A program made the position numbers and the translations under genes. Shown in pieces: positions 8,222 to 18,869 of a DNA stretch of 64,000 nt. Below the pieces are notes generated by a model. It was not told the origin of the DNA. It saw only the letters and a program-made list of their open reading frames with translations, and ran no database searches. The stretch is from Pedobacter heparinus DSM 2366 (GTDB taxonomy: Bacteria; Bacteroidota; Bacteroidia; Sphingobacteriales; Sphingobacteriaceae), in NCBI RefSeq assembly GCF_000023825.1, contig NC_013061.1, positions 2,852,001 through 2,916,000 of the forward strand, in the 5' to 3' direction. Every line of letters begins with the position of its first letter. The first letter of the stretch is position 1.

Positions 8222-8422
8222 ATGGAGATCTCTGTAAATCAACAACATTATCAGCTGAAAGAACCTTGTTCTGTTGAACAAATGCTAAGCCTTGTCAACG
8301 CACCGGCCAAAGGTATTGCTGTAGCGGTTAACCATACCATTATCGCAAAATCTGACTGGCCCGTCCATGTATTGCGGCAGGGCGACCAGGTGATGCTCAT
8401 CAAAGCCACCCAGGGGGGCTGA
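8222..8422 (+). CDS. thiS: Sulfur carrier protein ThiS
   Basis: A 66-residue ubiquitin-fold sulfur carrier. It ends in ATQGG, the Gly-Gly tail that ThiF adenylates and that is converted to a thiocarboxylate to supply the thiazole sulfur. The body contains the typical GIAVAVNHTII and WPVHVLRQGDQVMLIKA strands. It is the first gene after the riboswitch terminator and lies 82 nt before thiC, with no sign of a separate promoter. Its partners thiG, thiH and thiF lie in the same operon. Confidence 0.95.
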   Translation: MEISVNQQHYQLKEPCSVEQMLSLVNAPAKGIAVAVNHTIIAKSDWPVHVLRQGDQVMLIKATQGG

Positions 8423-8492
8423 ACTCTTTTAACAAACCCATTTATCCCATTCCAGCAGCTGAAATTTTGAAACATCGGTTTCATCATCCTAA

Positions 8493-10388
<1,896 letters not shown>

Positions 10389-10411
10389 ATGAAAATGTTA
10401 TAATTAATATT

Positions 10412-11023
10412 ATGGAAGTCATTGTCATTTCAGACCCGCTTTATTTTAAAGCTGAGGCCCGGCTGATCAACCAGCTTTTTGAAGCGGGGATGCCCATTTT
10501 TCATTTGAGAAAGGTGGGCAGGAACAGGGCCGATTATGCGGCGCTGCTTGGGGGCATAGACGAGGATTACCACGACCGGCTTGCCCTGCACCAGTTCCAT
10601 GAACTGCAGGCAGATTTCCCATTGGTTAAGCGGCTGCATTACCCGGAGCAACTGAGAAAGGAGCTGGATGCTAAAGGCCTGCCTTCTCCCTCCGGAAATG
10701 ATGTTTTGAGTACTTCCATCCATCATCCCGATGCATTGCTGGAGCTTACCCGATTTGAGTATACCTTTTACGGACCGGTGTTTAACAGTTTGTCCAAACC
10801 CGGATATACCGGAATAGCAGAGGCGGATGCCGGTTTTACCTTGCCGGTTAAGCGTACCGGCCCAAAAATCATCGCCCTTGGCGGTATAGATGCCGGAAAA
10901 GTAAATGCGGTAAGGGCCATGGGATTTGATGGACTGGCCCTGCTTGGAGCGGTATGGATGGATAAAGAACAGGCTTTAAACAGGTTTAAACTGATCAAAG
11001 ATAAATGCGATAGCGATGATTGA
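10412..11023 (+). CDS. ThiE/TenI-like protein, first of two in the operon
   Basis: A 203-residue TIM-barrel protein of the thiamine-phosphate synthase superfamily. Recognisable pieces are MPIFHLRKVGRNR (position of the ThiE LRxK strand), TFYGPVFNSLSKPGYTG (the GPIF-T-TK loop), and IIALGGIDAGKVNAVRAMGFDGLALLGAVW (phosphate-binding end). It is clearly diverged from the canonical ThiE encoded three genes on: the central block has YHDRLALHQFHEL where ThiE has VNDxxxxA, and the GVHLGxxD motif is missing. It may be a TenI-like accessory protein or a second synthase with other specificity. It overlaps thiD by 8 bp and so is translationally coupled. Confidence 0.75.
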   Translation: MEVIVISDPLYFKAEARLINQLFEAGMPIFHLRKVGRNRADYAALLGGIDEDYHDRLALHQFHELQADFPLVKRLHYPEQLRKELDAKGLPSPSGNDVLSTSIHHPDALLELTRFEYTFYGPVFNSLSKPGYTGIAEADAGFTLPVKRTGPKIIALGGIDAGKVNAVRAMGFDGLALLGAVWMDKEQALNRFKLIKDKCDSDD

Positions 11024-11822
11024 AGAACTGGAACAACATGGGATACCTGGGCAGGGCAGCAAGCTACGCCCCTATGCAATGAGCATAGCAGGTTTTGACC
11101 CCAGTGCGGGGGCAGGACTTTTAGCCGATGTGAAGTGTTTTGAGCAGCACCGGGTATATGGTTTTGGGGTGTGTACGGCTTTAACGGTGCAGACAGATAC
11201 GCATTTTCTGAAAAACCAGTGGCTGGATGCAGAACAGATCATTGAGCAAATGATGGTACTGCTGCTGAAATTTGAAGTGAAGGCCTGTAAGATCGGCCTG
11301 ATCAAGAACAGCAGGATCTTACTGGAAGTGGTTAGCCATTTAAGGCAGCATGCCCCCGAGATTAAGATTGTACTGGATCCGGTGTTAAAGGCAAGTGCGG
11401 GTTATGCCTTTCATGACTGGGAAAATGGTTTGAAGAAGCTGGAGCCGGTACTGAGGCAAATTGACCTGATTACACCCAATTACCCGGAAATGCTGAGCCT
11501 GGGCGGAAAATCAGGGGCCGGACAGTTAACAGCCATTGCACAGCACTGGGCAGCCTATTGCCCTGTATTGCTTAAAGGGGGACACCTGGAAAAAAACAAG
11601 GGTACAGATTATTTATTTGAAGGTAGTCAACATTTTGAATTGAAGACAGATATATTATCAAATTTTCAGAAACACGGGTCTGGCTGCGTCTTATCGGCCG
11701 CCATTACTGCCCGGCTGGCCAAAGGTGATCACCTGCTGCAGGCCTGCATTTCGGCAAAAAAATATACAGCACATTTTTTAAACAGTAACAACAGCCTGTT
11801 AGGCTATCATTATGAGGATTGA
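11016..11822 (+). CDS. thiD: Hydroxymethylpyrimidine/phosphomethylpyrimidine kinase ThiD
   Basis: Phosphorylates HMP and then HMP-P to the pyrophosphate used by ThiE. The ribokinase-like fold is shown by MSIAGFDPSAGAGLLADVKCFE near the N-terminus, VYGFGVCTALTVQTD, LDPVLKASAG, and the C-terminal anion hole GSGCVLSAAITA with its conserved Cys. The 268-residue frame starts at 11016, inside the end of the previous gene. An internal Met 21 codons later, just before SIAGFDP, is an alternative start nearer to the usual ThiD N-terminus. The next gene begins 11 bp before its stop. Confidence 0.93.
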   Translation: MIEELEQHGIPGQGSKLRPYAMSIAGFDPSAGAGLLADVKCFEQHRVYGFGVCTALTVQTDTHFLKNQWLDAEQIIEQMMVLLLKFEVKACKIGLIKNSRILLEVVSHLRQHAPEIKIVLDPVLKASAGYAFHDWENGLKKLEPVLRQIDLITPNYPEMLSLGGKSGAGQLTAIAQHWAAYCPVLLKGGHLEKNKGTDYLFEGSQHFELKTDILSNFQKHGSGCVLSAAITARLAKGDHLLQACISAKKYTAHFLNSNNSLLGYHYED

Positions 11823-12435
11823 CCAATTGCATTATATTTCTCAGGCAAGCCGGGAGGGGCACCTGGAAGCCATTGAGCGGGTTTTACTGGCCGGCGGAAA
11901 GTGGATACAGTTAAGGGTAAAAAATGAGCCGGAAGCAGTGGTACTGTCACTGGCCATAGCTGCCGCCGCCTTATGCAAAAAGCATGCGGCCAGGCTGATC
12001 GTAAACGATTACCCCGAAATTGCCTTAAAGGCAGGTGCAGATGGTGTGCACCTGGGCCTGGACGATATGCCTGTTGCAGCAGCAAGGGCTATACTTGGCC
12101 CCGACCTGATCATTGGCGGCACGGCCAATACTTTTGGACAGCTGCAGCAAAGGGTAGCTGAGGGGGCAGATTATATCGGTTTAGGCCCCTACCGCTTTAC
12201 TACCACCAAACAGAACCTGAGTCCGGTTATTGGCCTGCAGGGCTATGTAAAACTGATGGAGCAGGCGAAAGCAGCCGGGATAGGTACCCCTGTTATTGCC
12301 ATAGGAGGCATTACAGCGGACGATATCCCTTTACTGATGCAGGCAGGCCTGTATGGGGTAGCTGTTTCGGGAGCATTGAGCCATCCGCAGGATACTTCTG
12401 TTGTATTGAACCACATCAACCATTTATTATGTTAA
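11812..12435 (+). CDS. thiE: Thiamine-phosphate synthase ThiE
   Basis: Joins HMP-PP and thiazole phosphate to thiamine phosphate. The canonical motifs are all present in 207 residues: [11 protein letters not shown] (residues 27-37), [48 protein letters not shown] and [12 protein letters not shown]. Compared with the earlier ThiE-like gene of this operon this is the orthodox enzyme. It overlaps thiD by 11 bp and thiG by 7 bp, a tight coupling that continues through the operon. Confidence 0.95.
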   Translation: MRIDQLHYISQASREGHLEAIERVLLAGGKWIQLRVKNEPEAVVLSLAIAAAALCKKHAARLIVNDYPEIALKAGADGVHLGLDDMPVAAARAILGPDLIIGGTANTFGQLQQRVAEGADYIGLGPYRFTTTKQNLSPVIGLQGYVKLMEQAKAAGIGTPVIAIGGITADDIPLLMQAGLYGVAVSGALSHPQDTSVVLNHINHLLC

Positions 12436-13196
12436 AAATAGCAGATAAAATATTTAGCTCCCGGCTCTTTACCGGCACGGGAAAGTTCAGTTCGGCTCTA
12501 GAAATGGAAGCAGCTTTGCTGGCTTCGGGCTCTGAGCTGGTTACGGTAGCCCTGAAAAGGGTTGACCTGAATGCAGGTGATGATGACATCCTGAAGCACC
12601 TGAAACATGCGCACATCAACCTGCTGCCCAATACCTCTGGGGTAAGAAATGCCAAAGAAGCAGTTTTTGCAGCACAAATGGCCAGGGAAGCCCTGGAAAC
12701 CAACTGGGTAAAACTGGAGATCCACCCGGACCCCAAATACCTGATGCCCGACCCTATCGAGACTTTAAAAGCCACAGAAGAACTGGCTAAACTGGGCTTT
12801 ATTGTTTTGCCTTATGTGCATGCCGACCCGGTATTGTGCAAGCGGCTGGAGGATGCAGGAACTTCGGCAGTTATGCCCCTTGGATCGCCCATAGGCAGTA
12901 ATAAAGGTTTAAAAACGATAGATTTTCTGGAGATCATCATTGCCCAGAGCAAGGTGCCGGTTATTGTGGACGCAGGAATAGGCGCCCCATCTGATGCGGC
13001 AAAAGCGATGGAAATTGGTGCCGATGCGGTACTGGTAAATACGGCAATTGCTGTTGCAGGAAATCCGGGACTGATGGCCGGGGCCTTTAAAATGGCTGTA
13101 ATGGCAGGCCGGATGGCCTTTGAAGCCAGGCTGGGCAAGGTATCGGCGGGTATGCAGGCCCTTGGCAGCAGTCCGCTTACCTCTTTTCTCGACTAA
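12429..13196 (+). CDS. thiG: Thiazole synthase ThiG
   Basis: Condenses deoxyxylulose phosphate, dehydroglycine and ThiS-thiocarboxylate into the thiazole ring. The 255-residue barrel shows [14 protein letters not shown] at the N-terminus, the active-site lysine region [17 protein letters not shown] (about 97-113), the segment [18 protein letters not shown], and the phosphate-binding end [26 protein letters not shown]. It starts 7 bp inside thiE and is followed 16 nt later by thiH, its partner in the oxygen-sensitive tyrosine-dependent route. Confidence 0.96.
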   Translation: MLKIADKIFSSRLFTGTGKFSSALEMEAALLASGSELVTVALKRVDLNAGDDDILKHLKHAHINLLPNTSGVRNAKEAVFAAQMAREALETNWVKLEIHPDPKYLMPDPIETLKATEELAKLGFIVLPYVHADPVLCKRLEDAGTSAVMPLGSPIGSNKGLKTIDFLEIIIAQSKVPVIVDAGIGAPSDAAKAMEIGADAVLVNTAIAVAGNPGLMAGAFKMAVMAGRMAFEARLGKVSAGMQALGSSPLTSFLD

Positions 13197-13212
13197 TTTA
13201 AAGACCAATAAC

Positions 13213-14331
13213 ATGGGTAGTTTCAATGATATTTTTAAAGCCTGCAGCTGGGAAGAAACCAGTAACAGCATTTACGCAAAGACCAGTGCGGATGTGGAAC
13301 GGGCCCTGGCTTGGGGTACAGCTAAAAGAACGCTGGAAGATTTTAAAGCACTGCTCTCTCCTGCTGCTGCACCTTACCTGGAACAGATGGCCGAAATAAG
13401 CCGGCAGCTTACCTTAAAACGCTTTGGGCGGGTGCTGCAAATGTATGTGCCCCTGTACCTTTCCAATGAATGCAACAACATCTGCACGTATTGCGGCTTT
13501 AGCTACGACAATAAAGTGAGGCGCAAGACCCTCTCTCCTATAGAGATCATGCAGGAAGTGGCGGCTATTAAAGAAATGGGTTTCGATCATGTATTGCTGG
13601 TTACGGGCGAGGCCAGCCAGTCGGTACATACCGCTTATTTTAAACAGGTGCTGGAACTGATCCGTCCGCATTTTGCGCAGATCTCTATGGAAGTTCAGCC
13701 TTTAGACCTGGCCGATTACGAAGAGCTACGACCCTATGGTTTAAATACCGTGCTGGTATATCAGGAAACCTATCACCAGGAAGATTATAAAAAGCATCAC
13801 CCCAGGGGTAAGAAATCCAATTTCCTGTACCGGCTGGAAACGCCCGACCGGCTGGGCCAGGCAGGCATACATAAAATAGGCCTGGGGGTGTTGATTGGCC
13901 TGGAGGACTGGCGTACGGATTCATTTTTTACGGCTTTGCACCTGGATTACCTGGAAAAAACCTACTGGCAAAGCAAATACAGCATTTCATTTCCGAGGTT
14001 GCGGCCTTTTAGCGGGGGGCTGGAGCCTAAGGTGGCGATGAGCGACAGGGAGCTGGTGCAGCTGATCTGCGCTTACCGCTTGTTTAATGAGGAGGTTGAG
14101 CTGTCCATCTCGACCAGGGAATCGCAGGTATTCAGGGACAATATCATTAAGCTGGGCATTACTGCCATGAGTGCAGGTTCTAAGACCAATCCCGGTGGCT
14201 ATGTGGTAGAACCGGCCTCGCTGGAGCAGTTTGAGATATCGGACGAGCGCAGTGCAAAAGAAATTGCGGCCATGCTTGCACAGCAGGGCTATGAAGCCGT
14301 TTGGAAAGATTGGGACAACAGTTTGGTTTAA
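13213..14331 (+). CDS. thiH: 2-iminoacetate synthase ThiH
   Basis: Radical-SAM tyrosine lyase that makes dehydroglycine for ThiG. I start it at MGSFNDIFKACSWEE (ATG 13213), giving 372 residues. The longer frame from 13120 would overlap thiG by 77 bp and adds 31 residues that homologues lack. The cluster motif Cys87-X3-Cys91-X2-Cys94 sits in NECNNICTYCGF, and MEVQPLDLADYEEL and SFPRLRPFSGG are family blocks. Use of ThiH rather than the oxygen-dependent ThiO is notable in an organism with aerobic respiration genes nearby. Four nt separate it from thiF. Confidence 0.96.
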   Translation: MGSFNDIFKACSWEETSNSIYAKTSADVERALAWGTAKRTLEDFKALLSPAAAPYLEQMAEISRQLTLKRFGRVLQMYVPLYLSNECNNICTYCGFSYDNKVRRKTLSPIEIMQEVAAIKEMGFDHVLLVTGEASQSVHTAYFKQVLELIRPHFAQISMEVQPLDLADYEELRPYGLNTVLVYQETYHQEDYKKHHPRGKKSNFLYRLETPDRLGQAGIHKIGLGVLIGLEDWRTDSFFTALHLDYLEKTYWQSKYSISFPRLRPFSGGLEPKVAMSDRELVQLICAYRLFNEEVELSISTRESQVFRDNIIKLGITAMSAGSKTNPGGYVVEPASLEQFEISDERSAKEIAAMLAQQGYEAVWKDWDNSLV

Positions 14332-14335
14332 GGAA

Positions 14336-15394
14336 ATGGAAAATCAGAAACGTTACGACAGGCAGGTCATCCTTCCGGAAATTGGCCTGGATGGGCAGCA
14401 AAAACTTAAAAATGCGAGGGTGCTTGTTATTGGGGCGGGTGGCCTGGGCTGTCCCCTGCTCCTGTACCTTGCCGCTGCAGGTATAGGCCATATGGGCATA
14501 GCCGACCATGATGTGGTGGACGAGAGCAACCTGCAGCGGCAGATTTTATACCAGATGGCGGATATAGGAGGCTTAAAAGCCGAAATTGCGGTAAACAAGC
14601 TTGGCTTGCTGAACCCGGATGTGGATTTCAGGGCTTATCCCTTTAAACTGGGTATGGAAAATGCGGCTGAACTGATTGCTGTCTACGACCTGATCATCGA
14701 TGGTTCTGACAATTTCCCTACCCGCTACCTGGTAAATGATACCTGTGTGGCCTTAAATAAAACACTGGTATTTGGTTCTATATTTCGATTTGAAGGGCAG
14801 GTAACGGTATTTAATCATAAAGGGGGACCAGATTACCGTTCCCTTTACCCCGAGCCACCGGCAGCAACTGAAATGCCCAATTGTGCTGAAGCCGGGGTAA
14901 TTGGTACGTTGCCCGGAATTACAGGCACCTTAATGGCCAATGAGGCCATCAAGATCATTTGTGGCTTTGGTGAGGTATTGTCGGGGAAACTGCTGCTGTT
15001 TAATGCACTGAACAATGAAATGCAGGTATTTGGCTTTGGCAGTCACAATGTGCAAAACCGGCGCGCTGTAGGGCAGAAAGGAAAGATGGATGTACCGGCC
15101 CTGCCCGGACCACATGAAATCAGCCCCGGTCAGCTCGCAGAATGGAAAAATGAAAACATAGCGTATCAGCTGATAGACGTAAGGGAAGCTTATGAATACG
15201 AAGAATACCATATTGGTGGCATCAATATCCCCCTTTATGAATTAAGCCAGCACATCCCCGCCCTGCTTCAGTATGAAAAGATCGTTTTTTGCTGTGCTTC
15301 AGGAACAAGGAGCAAAATTGCACTAAACCTGATGAAGAATAATCATAAAGCTGAGTGCTATACTTTAATCGTTTCTGCAAATCAGCAAACATAA
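14336..15394 (+). CDS. thiF: ThiF/MoeB-type adenylyltransferase fused to rhodanese
   Basis: A 352-residue activator of ThiS; the start at 14336 (MENQKRYDRQVILPEIG) fits E1-like enzymes, whereas the longer frame reads back into thiH. The adenylation domain (1-225) has the nucleotide loop VLVIGAGGLGCP, DESNLQRQILY, IIDGSDNFPTRYLVND and the Cys region MPNCAEAGVIGTLPG. A C-terminal rhodanese domain (about 230-345) has YQLIDVREAYEYEEYHI and the active loop CASGTRS, which could deliver persulfide sulfur. Both Cys-X2-Cys zinc pairs found in E. coli MoeB and ThiF are absent: the first site reads DYRSLYPEPP. It is the last thiamine gene. Confidence 0.9.
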   Translation: MENQKRYDRQVILPEIGLDGQQKLKNARVLVIGAGGLGCPLLLYLAAAGIGHMGIADHDVVDESNLQRQILYQMADIGGLKAEIAVNKLGLLNPDVDFRAYPFKLGMENAAELIAVYDLIIDGSDNFPTRYLVNDTCVALNKTLVFGSIFRFEGQVTVFNHKGGPDYRSLYPEPPAATEMPNCAEAGVIGTLPGITGTLMANEAIKIICGFGEVLSGKLLLFNALNNEMQVFGFGSHNVQNRRAVGQKGKMDVPALPGPHEISPGQLAEWKNENIAYQLIDVREAYEYEEYHIGGINIPLYELSQHIPALLQYEKIVFCCASGTRSKIALNLMKNNHKAECYTLIVSANQQT

Positions 15395-15397
15395 TGT

Positions 15398-15405
15398 TAC
15401 CTTTG
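15398..15405 (+). promoter_or_regulatory. -7 box immediately before cvfB
   Basis: TACCTTTG ends four bases before the ATG at 15410. If used, transcription would start at or beside the start codon, giving a leaderless or nearly leaderless mRNA. No good TTTG is visible at the -33 position. Confidence 0.4.
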
Positions 15406-15409
15406 CAGT

Positions 15410-16258
15410 ATGATAGCAATAGGACAATACAACGATCTGAGAATTATAAAAAAAACAGAAGAAGGTCTGATTTTAACTGAAGGGGAAAAAGAGGTATTAC
15501 TGCCTTATGTTGATGTACCTAAAGCGGCTGAAATTGGCGATAACCTGAATGTTTTTGTGTTTATGCAAAAAGATGGCAGGTTGCAGGCTACCACAAAAAG
15601 ACCTTTGGCCTGCGTAGGTGATTTTGCTTATCTGACTGTTGTTGATGAAACTGAAGATGGCGGTGCTTTTATGGATATCGGTTTGGGTAAGGATATTTAT
15701 GTACCTAAACGCGAACAAAAACGCCCGATGTTTAAAGGTGACAAGCATGTGGTATATGTTTTTCTGGATGAGAGCAACGACCGTATGCTGGCCTCGTCCA
15801 AGCTGCTGAACTTTGTGGAAGAAGAAGATATAGACCTTGAAGAAGGTGATGAAGTGAGTTTACTGATTGTTGACCGCTCGGATATGGGTTATAATGCAAT
15901 TGTTGACAACAAATACATTGGCCTCTTGTATACCAATGAGTTATTTGATGAACTGAACCCAGGGGAAACCAGGAAGGGCTGGATCAAAAAGATCCGTGTA
16001 GAAGGTAAGATCGACCTGAGCTTACAGCCTATGGGCTATGGGCATATCCTGGAAACCAAGGATGTATTGCTGGAAGAGCTGAAAGACAGTGGCGGTGTAA
16101 TTGCTTTGGGCGATAAAAGTTCACCTGAAGACATTTACCAGCGTTTTAAGATCAGCAAAAGTGCTTTTAAGAAAGCAATTGGTGGTTTGTATAAAGAAAG
16201 GCTGATCACGATCTCTGATCATGAGATCAGAGTTAATGTTGATCATGAAGCTGAATAA
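15410..16258 (+). CDS. cvfB: CvfB/YitL-family S1 RNA-binding protein
   Basis: A 282-residue cytoplasmic protein with tandem S1-like beta-barrels and a C-terminal winged helix. The N-terminal barrel reads MIAIGQYNDLRIIKKTEEGL and EVLLPYVDVP, the second GAFMDIGLGKDIYVPKREQ, the third GYNAIVDNKYIGLLYTNEL, and the winged helix IYQRFKISKSAFKKAIGGL. The family (CvfB in staphylococci, YitL in Bacillus) binds RNA and affects virulence-gene expression there; its general role is unsettled. Length and order are standard. It follows the thiamine operon by 15 nt but has a -7 promoter box of its own. Confidence 0.92.
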   Translation: MIAIGQYNDLRIIKKTEEGLILTEGEKEVLLPYVDVPKAAEIGDNLNVFVFMQKDGRLQATTKRPLACVGDFAYLTVVDETEDGGAFMDIGLGKDIYVPKREQKRPMFKGDKHVVYVFLDESNDRMLASSKLLNFVEEEDIDLEEGDEVSLLIVDRSDMGYNAIVDNKYIGLLYTNELFDELNPGETRKGWIKKIRVEGKIDLSLQPMGYGHILETKDVLLEELKDSGGVIALGDKSSPEDIYQRFKISKSAFKKAIGGLYKERLITISDHEIRVNVDHEAE

Positions 16259-16475
16259 TAGCAGGATTGGAGTAGCATGAAGATTAGTTTAACAGAAAAA
16301 TAAACCATGCTATTCATTGTCTGGCATCTGCTCCCCGGCTTTTTAACAAAGCCGGGAAACAGCGCCTAGGCCAATTCATAGCAGGTATATTTTTCTGTTT
16401 TAGCATGATGCATAACCTGGGTGTCTCTCCTAAGCATCATGCTATGAAAGTAAAAATACTTGCTTTTTTACTTTC
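16259..16475. repeat. Nested inverted repeats and terminator in a convergent gap
   Basis: This 217-nt gap between two converging genes is packed with hairpins. CCCGGCTTT (16334-16342) and AAAGCCGGG (16348-16356) form the strongest, a 9-bp stem with a 5-nt loop. Around it are TAGCATG/CATGCTA (16273-16279, 16306-16312), TAGCATGATGC/GCATCATGCTA (16401-16411, 16434-16444), TTCATAGC/GCTATGAA (16375-16382, 16441-16448) and a long-range pair AACAGAAAAATA/TATTTTTCTGTT (16291-16302, 16388-16399). Some arms compete, so alternative folds exist. It probably terminates both genes; a decayed mobile repeat is another reading. Confidence 0.6.
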
Positions 16476-18176
16476 TTAAATATTCCCTTTCTTCAATTCT
16501 TTAACCGCATAATCGGATGCACGCGCAGTTAATGCCATAAAGGTTAAAGATGGGTTCTGACAGGCAATAGATGGCATACAGGAACCATCAGTAACGAATA
16601 CATTGCTGACTTCATGCATTTGGTTCCATTTGTTGAGCACCGATGTTTTCGGGTCATTCCCCATTCTGGCGGTTCCCATTTCATGGATGGCCATACCCGG
16701 ATAACAACCATTGTCATAGGTTTTGATGTTTTTCATGCCTGCTGCTTCCAGCATTTCGGCGGCATCGTTCATCATATCGATACGCATCTTTTTCTCGTTC
16801 TCCTTGTACTCACAATCAATAGCCAGTACCGGCTGTCCCCATTTGTCTTTTTTGGTTTTATCGATGTAAACCCGGTTTTCATAGTAAGGCAACATTTCTC
16901 CAAAGCCGCCCAGGCCCATAGTCCAGGCCCCTGGTTTGTTCATTTTATCTTTAAAATCAGCACCTATGGCCAGTTCCGCCACATCACTTTGCCAGTTTTT
17001 CCGGCTGGCACCACCCTGGTAGCCAAAGCCACGTAAATAATCACGTTTATCGCTGCCGACATTGCGGTACCGGGGCACATAAATCCCGTTTGCACGGCGA
17101 CCGAAGGTATATTTATCTTCAAAACCAAGCGCTTCAGCCGATGCACCGCAACGGAAATGGTGGTCCATCAGGTTATGGCCCAGTTGTCCGCTTCCATTGC
17201 CCAGACCGTTAGGGTGTGCTTCGGAAGTAGAGTTCAAAAGGATAAATGTGGAACCTAAGGTAGAACCATTTACAAAAACAATTTTTGCATAGAATTCCAT
17301 TGTTTTCTGCGTTTCCGCATCTATCACCATTACACCTTTGGCCTTTTTGGTGTTTTTATCGTAAATGATATGGTTAACGATGGAATAAGGCCTTAGGGTG
17401 AGCCTGCCTGTAGCCTGGGCTGCCGGTAAGGTAGAAGATTGTGTACTGAAATAAGCACCAAAAGGACAGCCACGACTGCAGAGGTTACGGTACTGGCAAT
17501 TGCCACGCCCTTTATGCGGAACAGTTAAATTTGCTACACGGCCAATGGTCATGATCCGTGTTCTTTTGTAATGCTCTTCAATGCGTTTTTTAACAGATTT
17601 CTCTACACAGTTCAGGTCCATAGGTGGCAGGAACTGTCCGTCGGGTAATAATGGCCAGTTTTCGGCCTGACCGCTGATACCGGCAAAACGTTCGGCATAA
17701 TCGTACCATGGGGCAATATCTTTATAGCGGATGGGCCAGTCGTTTCCATGCCCATCCCTGGCATTGTCCTCAAAATTATGGTCGCTGAACCGGTAGCTCT
17801 GACGGCCCCACATTAAGGATTTGCCACCCACATGGAACCCGCGGTACCAGTCGAAACGCTTGTCTTCAGTATAAGGGCATTCCAGGTCGTTTACCCACCA
17901 TTTTTCATTTGCTTCCTGATAAGGATAGTCCCTTTTCTGAACAGGGTGAGTTCTTTTTTGCTCTTCGGTGAGTTTGCCTGCATGCTGGAACTCCCATGGG
18001 TTTTTCATGGCAGAATCATAGTCCTTCACATGCTCTATGTTCATTCCCCGTTCCAGCATCAGCACCCTGAGGCCTTTTTCTGTAAGTTCTTTTGCAGCCC
18101 AGCCGCCACTGATCCCCGATCCTATGACGATAGCATCGTATGTATTTTCTTTCTTTAAATCTGTATTGATGTTCAT
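16476..18176 (-). CDS. GMC-family FAD oxidoreductase, large subunit
   Basis: A 566-residue flavoprotein of the glucose-methanol-choline family. The N-terminal FAD site is IVIGSGISGGWAAKELTEKG (about 16-35) followed by VLMLERG. The middle has NLCSRGCPFGAYFS with the Cys residues typical of the gluconate/2-keto-sugar dehydrogenase branch, and VFVNGSTLGSTFILLNS. The C-terminal GMC domain has IHEMGTARMGNDPKTSVLN and VTDGSCMPSIACQNPSLT, containing the conserved His and Asn. It probably oxidises a sugar or polyol and passes electrons onward. The next gene is its small subunit, which likely carries the export signal for both. Confidence 0.9.
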   Translation of the reverse strand: MNINTDLKKENTYDAIVIGSGISGGWAAKELTEKGLRVLMLERGMNIEHVKDYDSAMKNPWEFQHAGKLTEEQKRTHPVQKRDYPYQEANEKWWVNDLECPYTEDKRFDWYRGFHVGGKSLMWGRQSYRFSDHNFEDNARDGHGNDWPIRYKDIAPWYDYAERFAGISGQAENWPLLPDGQFLPPMDLNCVEKSVKKRIEEHYKRTRIMTIGRVANLTVPHKGRGNCQYRNLCSRGCPFGAYFSTQSSTLPAAQATGRLTLRPYSIVNHIIYDKNTKKAKGVMVIDAETQKTMEFYAKIVFVNGSTLGSTFILLNSTSEAHPNGLGNGSGQLGHNLMDHHFRCGASAEALGFEDKYTFGRRANGIYVPRYRNVGSDKRDYLRGFGYQGGASRKNWQSDVAELAIGADFKDKMNKPGAWTMGLGGFGEMLPYYENRVYIDKTKKDKWGQPVLAIDCEYKENEKKMRIDMMNDAAEMLEAAGMKNIKTYDNGCYPGMAIHEMGTARMGNDPKTSVLNKWNQMHEVSNVFVTDGSCMPSIACQNPSLTFMALTARASDYAVKELKKGNI

Positions 18177-18202
18177 GATGTGTAATTCCTTATTTTAAAA
18201 CA

Positions 18203-18787
18203 TTAGGTGGCCCATGACTTTTGTCCGGGTTTCAGTGTAGTGGCACCATCGTAACGACCCGGGATGGCGATGTATTCACGCGCCTGGGTACAACCGATCT
18301 CTGAGGCATAATATCCCAGAATGGTCAGGTCCCTTACAATGACAAAAAAATAAGGCACATTTTTTTTGGCTGCTCTATCAGCCTTTTGCTGTGTAATGGT
18401 ATCAGTACGGAGCTTAGCTACCAGCTCCTCACGTTCTTTTACGCCTAGCAATAAGAAACTTTTGTTAAAATCTTTCATGGACCGGGCTTCCAGATCCTTT
18501 AAGCCTTCTGCAAAGGCTTCCTGCATTTTGGCAGGATAACAATCTTTGATCATCATAGGGATGAAACTGCCCAGGCCTGCAGCCTTGGCACCAGGTGCAT
18601 CTTTGGTTGATGGAATGATGATGTCTGCAAGTTCGGCCAGGATTTTCTCCTGGTCGGCGGAGAAGGAGACGGTATTTTTCTCATTTTCCGGAAGGGTAAA
18701 GCTTTCAAATAAAACACCGAAGGTAGTGGCCGAAATTGCAGTTCCTAGCCAGATAGCGGTGTTTTTAAGCGCTTCTCGTCTATTCAT
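18203..18787 (-). CDS. Gluconate 2-dehydrogenase subunit 3 family protein
   Basis: A 194-residue small subunit paired with GMC oxidoreductases. The N-terminus MNRREALKNTAIWLGTAISA has the twin arginine and hydrophobic stretch of a Tat-like signal, which would let it carry the folded flavoprotein partner out of the cytoplasm. The mature part has the family pattern ADQEKILAELADIIIPSTKDAPGAKAAGL (written here in part from residues 43-73) and ends with FFVIVRDLTILGYYASEIG. It precedes the large subunit by 26 nt on the same strand, and I infer a two-gene operon. Substrate is unknown. Confidence 0.88.
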   Translation of the reverse strand: MNRREALKNTAIWLGTAISATTFGVLFESFTLPENEKNTVSFSADQEKILAELADIIIPSTKDAPGAKAAGLGSFIPMMIKDCYPAKMQEAFAEGLKDLEARSMKDFNKSFLLLGVKEREELVAKLRTDTITQQKADRAAKKNVPYFFVIVRDLTILGYYASEIGCTQAREYIAIPGRYDGATTLKPGQKSWAT

Positions 18788-18869
18788 GGTTGTTTAAGGT
18801 GGTTATTGTGTGTGGTTTAAATGCGTTTAAAAATAAGGTAGTCAAAATAGAACTTATTTGCAGGATTTC

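Noticed and set aside
16213-16232. CTCTGATC-ATGA-GATCAGAG palindrome resembling an FNR/CRP site
   Set aside because: It lies inside the cvfB coding end, with the wrong half-site spacing (TGAT-N6-ATCA) and no promoter downstream; codon coincidence is enough.
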